Shown one piece after another: positions 33,367 through 34,902 of a stretch of 34,902 nucleotides of DNA. The number at the start of each line of letters is the position of its first letter. The first letter of the stretch is position 1. The notes beneath the pieces are model-generated. The model did not search any database. It had not been told where the DNA came from and saw only the letters and a list, made by a program, of their open reading frames with translations. The translations under genes were made by a program, and so were the position numbers. The DNA is from Eubacterium sp. UBA4343. GTDB taxonomy: Bacteria; Bacillota; Clostridia; Lachnospirales; Lachnospiraceae. Location of the stretch: positions 1-34,902 of the forward strand of contig DGTF01000044.1 in the NCBI GenBank assembly GCA_002394235.1. Reading direction: 5' to 3'.

Positions 33367-33834
33367 CTACTTTTTCTCAGGGCTTTTCGGCTTGCGGATC
33401 GCCGAGTATACATTTTTCACATTTTTCAGGACCACATGCGTCCTTGTGTCCTTGATTCCCGGAAGCTCCATGATCTTTCGGTGGATCTGGTCAAGCTCCT
33501 CCGGTGAGTTGCACGCGATCTTGAGAAGCAGATCCATACTTCCTGTCACATAGTAGCAGGAGACAACGCTGTCCATCTCCTGGATTGCTTCCGCAAAGCC
33601 GTCATAATACATTGGTTTTTCAAGAGCGACTTCCATGAGAGCCGTCATCAGATTTCCGACCTGTTTCTCATCGACAATGATCGTATATTTATCGATCACA
33701 TGGCTCTCCTCCAGCTTGTGGATACGTTCGATCACGGCAGAAACAGACAGATGAATCTGCTTGGAGATGTTGGACGCGGTCTCCCTTGCATTCTCCTGCA
33801 GCGCCTTTAAGATCTTATAGTCAATCTGATCCAT
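33367..33834 (-). CDS. Lrp/AsnC-family transcriptional regulator
   Basis: 155 residues. An N-terminal helix-turn-helix (MDQIDYKILKALQENARE...ISKQIHLSVSAVIERIHKLE, residues 1-50) is followed by the ligand-binding RAM domain (about 65-145: VVSCYYVTGSMDLLLKIACN, PGIKDTRTHVVL). I start at the ATG 33834, with GAGG 9 nt upstream; the frame extends 22 codons through the promoter palindrome. These proteins sense amino acids and often repress themselves. The neighbouring alanine racemase suggests alanine as a possible effector; this is inference only. Confidence 0.93.
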   Translation of the reverse strand: MDQIDYKILKALQENARETASNISKQIHLSVSAVIERIHKLEESHVIDKYTIIVDEKQVGNLMTALMEVALEKPMYYDGFAEAIQEMDSVVSCYYVTGSMDLLLKIACNSPEELDQIHRKIMELPGIKDTRTHVVLKNVKNVYSAIRKPKSPEKK

Positions 33835-33853
33835 ATAATATTGCCTCGCATCA

Positions 33854-33919
33854 TATTTTTGCAGAAATCCAGAATTATTCTGCAAAAATAAAGTATACAC
33901 GATAAATTTTCATGTGCAA
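33854..33919 (-). promoter_or_regulatory. lrp promoter with a perfect 13-bp inverted repeat
   Basis: On the minus strand TTGCAC (33914-33919), a 16-nt spacer and TATACT (33892-33897). Immediately downstream TATTTTTGCAGAA (33854-33866) and TTCTGCAAAAATA (33878-33890) form a perfect inverted repeat with an 11-nt centre, so the predicted start lies within one arm. This is the classic position for autorepression by a dimeric regulator. A leader RNA hairpin is the alternative reading. Confidence 0.65.
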
Positions 33920-33943
33920 GCAGAAAATATCCCTTCATTCCAA

Positions 33944-33974
33944 CCCTTGCCACTGCTTCCGGCACGGCAAAGGG
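33944..33974 (-). terminator. Weak hairpin after the DUF4203-like gene
   Basis: CCCTTGCC (33944-33951) pairs with GGCAA-a-GGG (33966-33974) with one bulged base. The minus-strand tail is TTGGAATG, so termination is uncertain. Confidence 0.35.
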
Positions 33975-33999
33975 CAGAGAATACCGGCGTGCTCAGACT

Positions 34000-34578
34000 T
34001 CAGGCGTTCCTTCTGCTTGTCAGAAACTGCACCGCCGCACCGGCCGCAAACAGGACCGCAATGACCAGCTTCTGGAGATCCGGGTTTCCTGAAATGTTCG
34101 TTTTCATCAGTGCAAGCGCATGTACAGATACGACTGCTCCCGCCCCGGCAGTAATAAAGATCACGGCCGGCCGTGAAAATTTCACTGCCAGCACACCCGC
34201 AAGCACAAATCCGGCAGCCATCAGAATATACAGCACCACTTTCCAGGGGTGTCCCTCGGGAAACGGAATCATACGGATCACAGATGCTGCCAGAATGCCA
34301 CAGAAAATGAATACTCCAGACAGATAAATTCTGTACGCAAAAAAGCACAACAGAAATCCGCAGACAGCGCCGATCAGCCATGGCGCATACTGTGGTTCGG
34401 AGATAAAATCTGAGGAGATGGTTCTGCCCAGATACAAGCCGAGCAGAAATCCCGTCACTGAGATCCAGAACCGAAGCAGCCTGAAGCCGAAGAAACATTG
34501 AAGAATCCCCAGGATCAGGCTGCCAACTGCCAGGACTTCAGTGAGCCCCGACATAATTTCAGAGATCGGACCGGTCAT
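34000..34578 (-). CDS. DUF4203-like multi-pass membrane protein
   Basis: 192 residues, almost entirely hydrophobic, with about seven short membrane spans separated by tight loops. The segment FFGFRLLRFWISVTGFLLGLYLG resembles the TM7S3/TM198-like DUF4203 family, whose function is unknown. The start codon shares one base with the stop of the upstream zinc-ribbon gene (TGATG), so translation is coupled and the two products probably act together. There is no catalytic motif. A family name is given with moderate confidence. Confidence 0.8.
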   Translation of the reverse strand: MTGPISEIMSGLTEVLAVGSLILGILQCFFGFRLLRFWISVTGFLLGLYLGRTISSDFISEPQYAPWLIGAVCGFLLCFFAYRIYLSGVFIFCGILAASVIRMIPFPEGHPWKVVLYILMAAGFVLAGVLAVKFSRPAVIFITAGAGAVVSVHALALMKTNISGNPDLQKLVIAVLFAAGAAVQFLTSRRNA

Positions 34579-34748
34579 CAGATATGCTCTCCGGCCTTAA
34601 ACACATACCCGCATTTCTCACACTTGGAGTCCGCCGCGAGAATACTCTCCTTCGTGAAAACCTCTACGGTCTCGCCGCATACCGGGCACTTGACCTCCTG
34701 TAATACAGGTGTCTTCTTAGCTCCTTCACATCCGTCCAATACTGCCAT
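34578..34748 (-). CDS. Small zinc-ribbon protein, 56 residues
   Basis: A short gene easily missed by length cut-offs. The product starts MAVLDGCEGAKKTPVL and has one zinc ribbon with two CxxC knuckles, CPVCGETVEVF and CEKCGYVF, 24 residues apart between the pairs. The ATG at 34748 has AAGGAG 6 nt upstream, and the stop overlaps the ATG of the membrane-protein gene by one base. Its role is unknown; an adaptor or regulator of the membrane partner is possible. Its leader contains the 37-nt repeat at the window end. Confidence 0.85.
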   Translation of the reverse strand: MAVLDGCEGAKKTPVLQEVKCPVCGETVEVFTKESILAADSKCEKCGYVFKAGEHI

Positions 34749-34865
34749 ATAGATCTCCTTTCTCCGTGTAACACAAATCCGAACGCCAAACGTTACGTCT
34801 CTATCTTAATACAAATACAAAAAAAGTGAAAGCAAATGGCACACAAATCTCGAAAATACGGAGAC

Positions 34866-34902
34866 AACGAGATAAAACACGCTGCGCGAGTTTTATCTCG
34901 CT
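34866..34902 (+). repeat. Second copy of the hairpin repeat (H1 part), cut by the window end
   Basis: These 37 bases are identical to 14415-14451 and form the same 11-bp stem, CGAGATAAAAC/GTTTTATCTCG. The copy is truncated by the window, so whether H2 and H3 follow cannot be seen. It lies about 120 nt upstream of the zinc-ribbon gene. Confidence 0.9.

Noticed and set aside
33201..33455. Phe/Leu-rich plus-strand frames that look like a membrane protein
   Set aside because: They arise from the polypyrimidine bias opposite lrp-alr; there is no ribosome site or family match.

Overview
The window looks like chromosomal DNA from a low-to-mid GC Firmicute of the class Clostridia, most likely a gut Lachnospiraceae-type anaerobe. 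This is inferred from strong AGGAGG ribosome sites, Gram-positive style lipoprotein signals (LAGC, LAMAGC), an alpha2 glycyl-tRNA synthetase, CUT1 sugar importers without a dedicated ATPase, and a type-2 ArgC. No tRNA, rRNA, CRISPR array or prophage was seen.

Bases 1-8200 are visibly AT-richer and accessory. They hold a sugar ABC importer (two permeases and a lipoprotein binding protein, minus strand), a divergent zinc-dependent polyol/sugar dehydrogenase, a badly decayed IS110-family element whose right flank folds into several hairpins, and an AGE/YihS-type aldose-ketose isomerase.

Bases 8212-14317 hold a compact catabolic operon: a fucose/arabinose-isomerase-fold protein, the two halves of a split transketolase, and a glycerol-kinase-like FGGY kinase. 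It ends at a clear terminator and is divergent from a LacI-type regulator. Isomerase, then ketose kinase, then two-subunit transketolase is the architecture known for D-apiose breakdown (apulose kinase plus apulose-4-phosphate transketolase AptAB). That is my leading hypothesis. A sulfosugar transketolase route is the main alternative, because a YihS-like isomerase lies next door.

Bases 14415-14558 hold a composite three-hairpin repeat. Its first 37 bases recur identically as the last 37 bases of the window.

Bases 14694-34748 are mostly housekeeping genes on the minus strand: rsmJ-thiE with a divergent LysR regulator, argC-dapA, an ABC-F ATPase, then purB-purA-lipoprotein-glyQS-arcC. These are followed by an amino-acid ABC importer, a formate/nitrite channel, alanine racemase with an upstream Lrp/AsnC regulator, and a 56-residue zinc-ribbon protein translationally coupled to a DUF4203-like membrane protein.

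The intergenic spaces are unusually rich in local structure. There is a 29-nt hairpin-bearing tandem array between two ABC genes, a duplicated hairpin between purB and purA, a duplicated terminator before the amino-acid importer, nested hairpins between its binding protein and permease, and a perfect 13-bp inverted repeat sitting on the lrp promoter. All statements come from reading the sequence; no database search was run.
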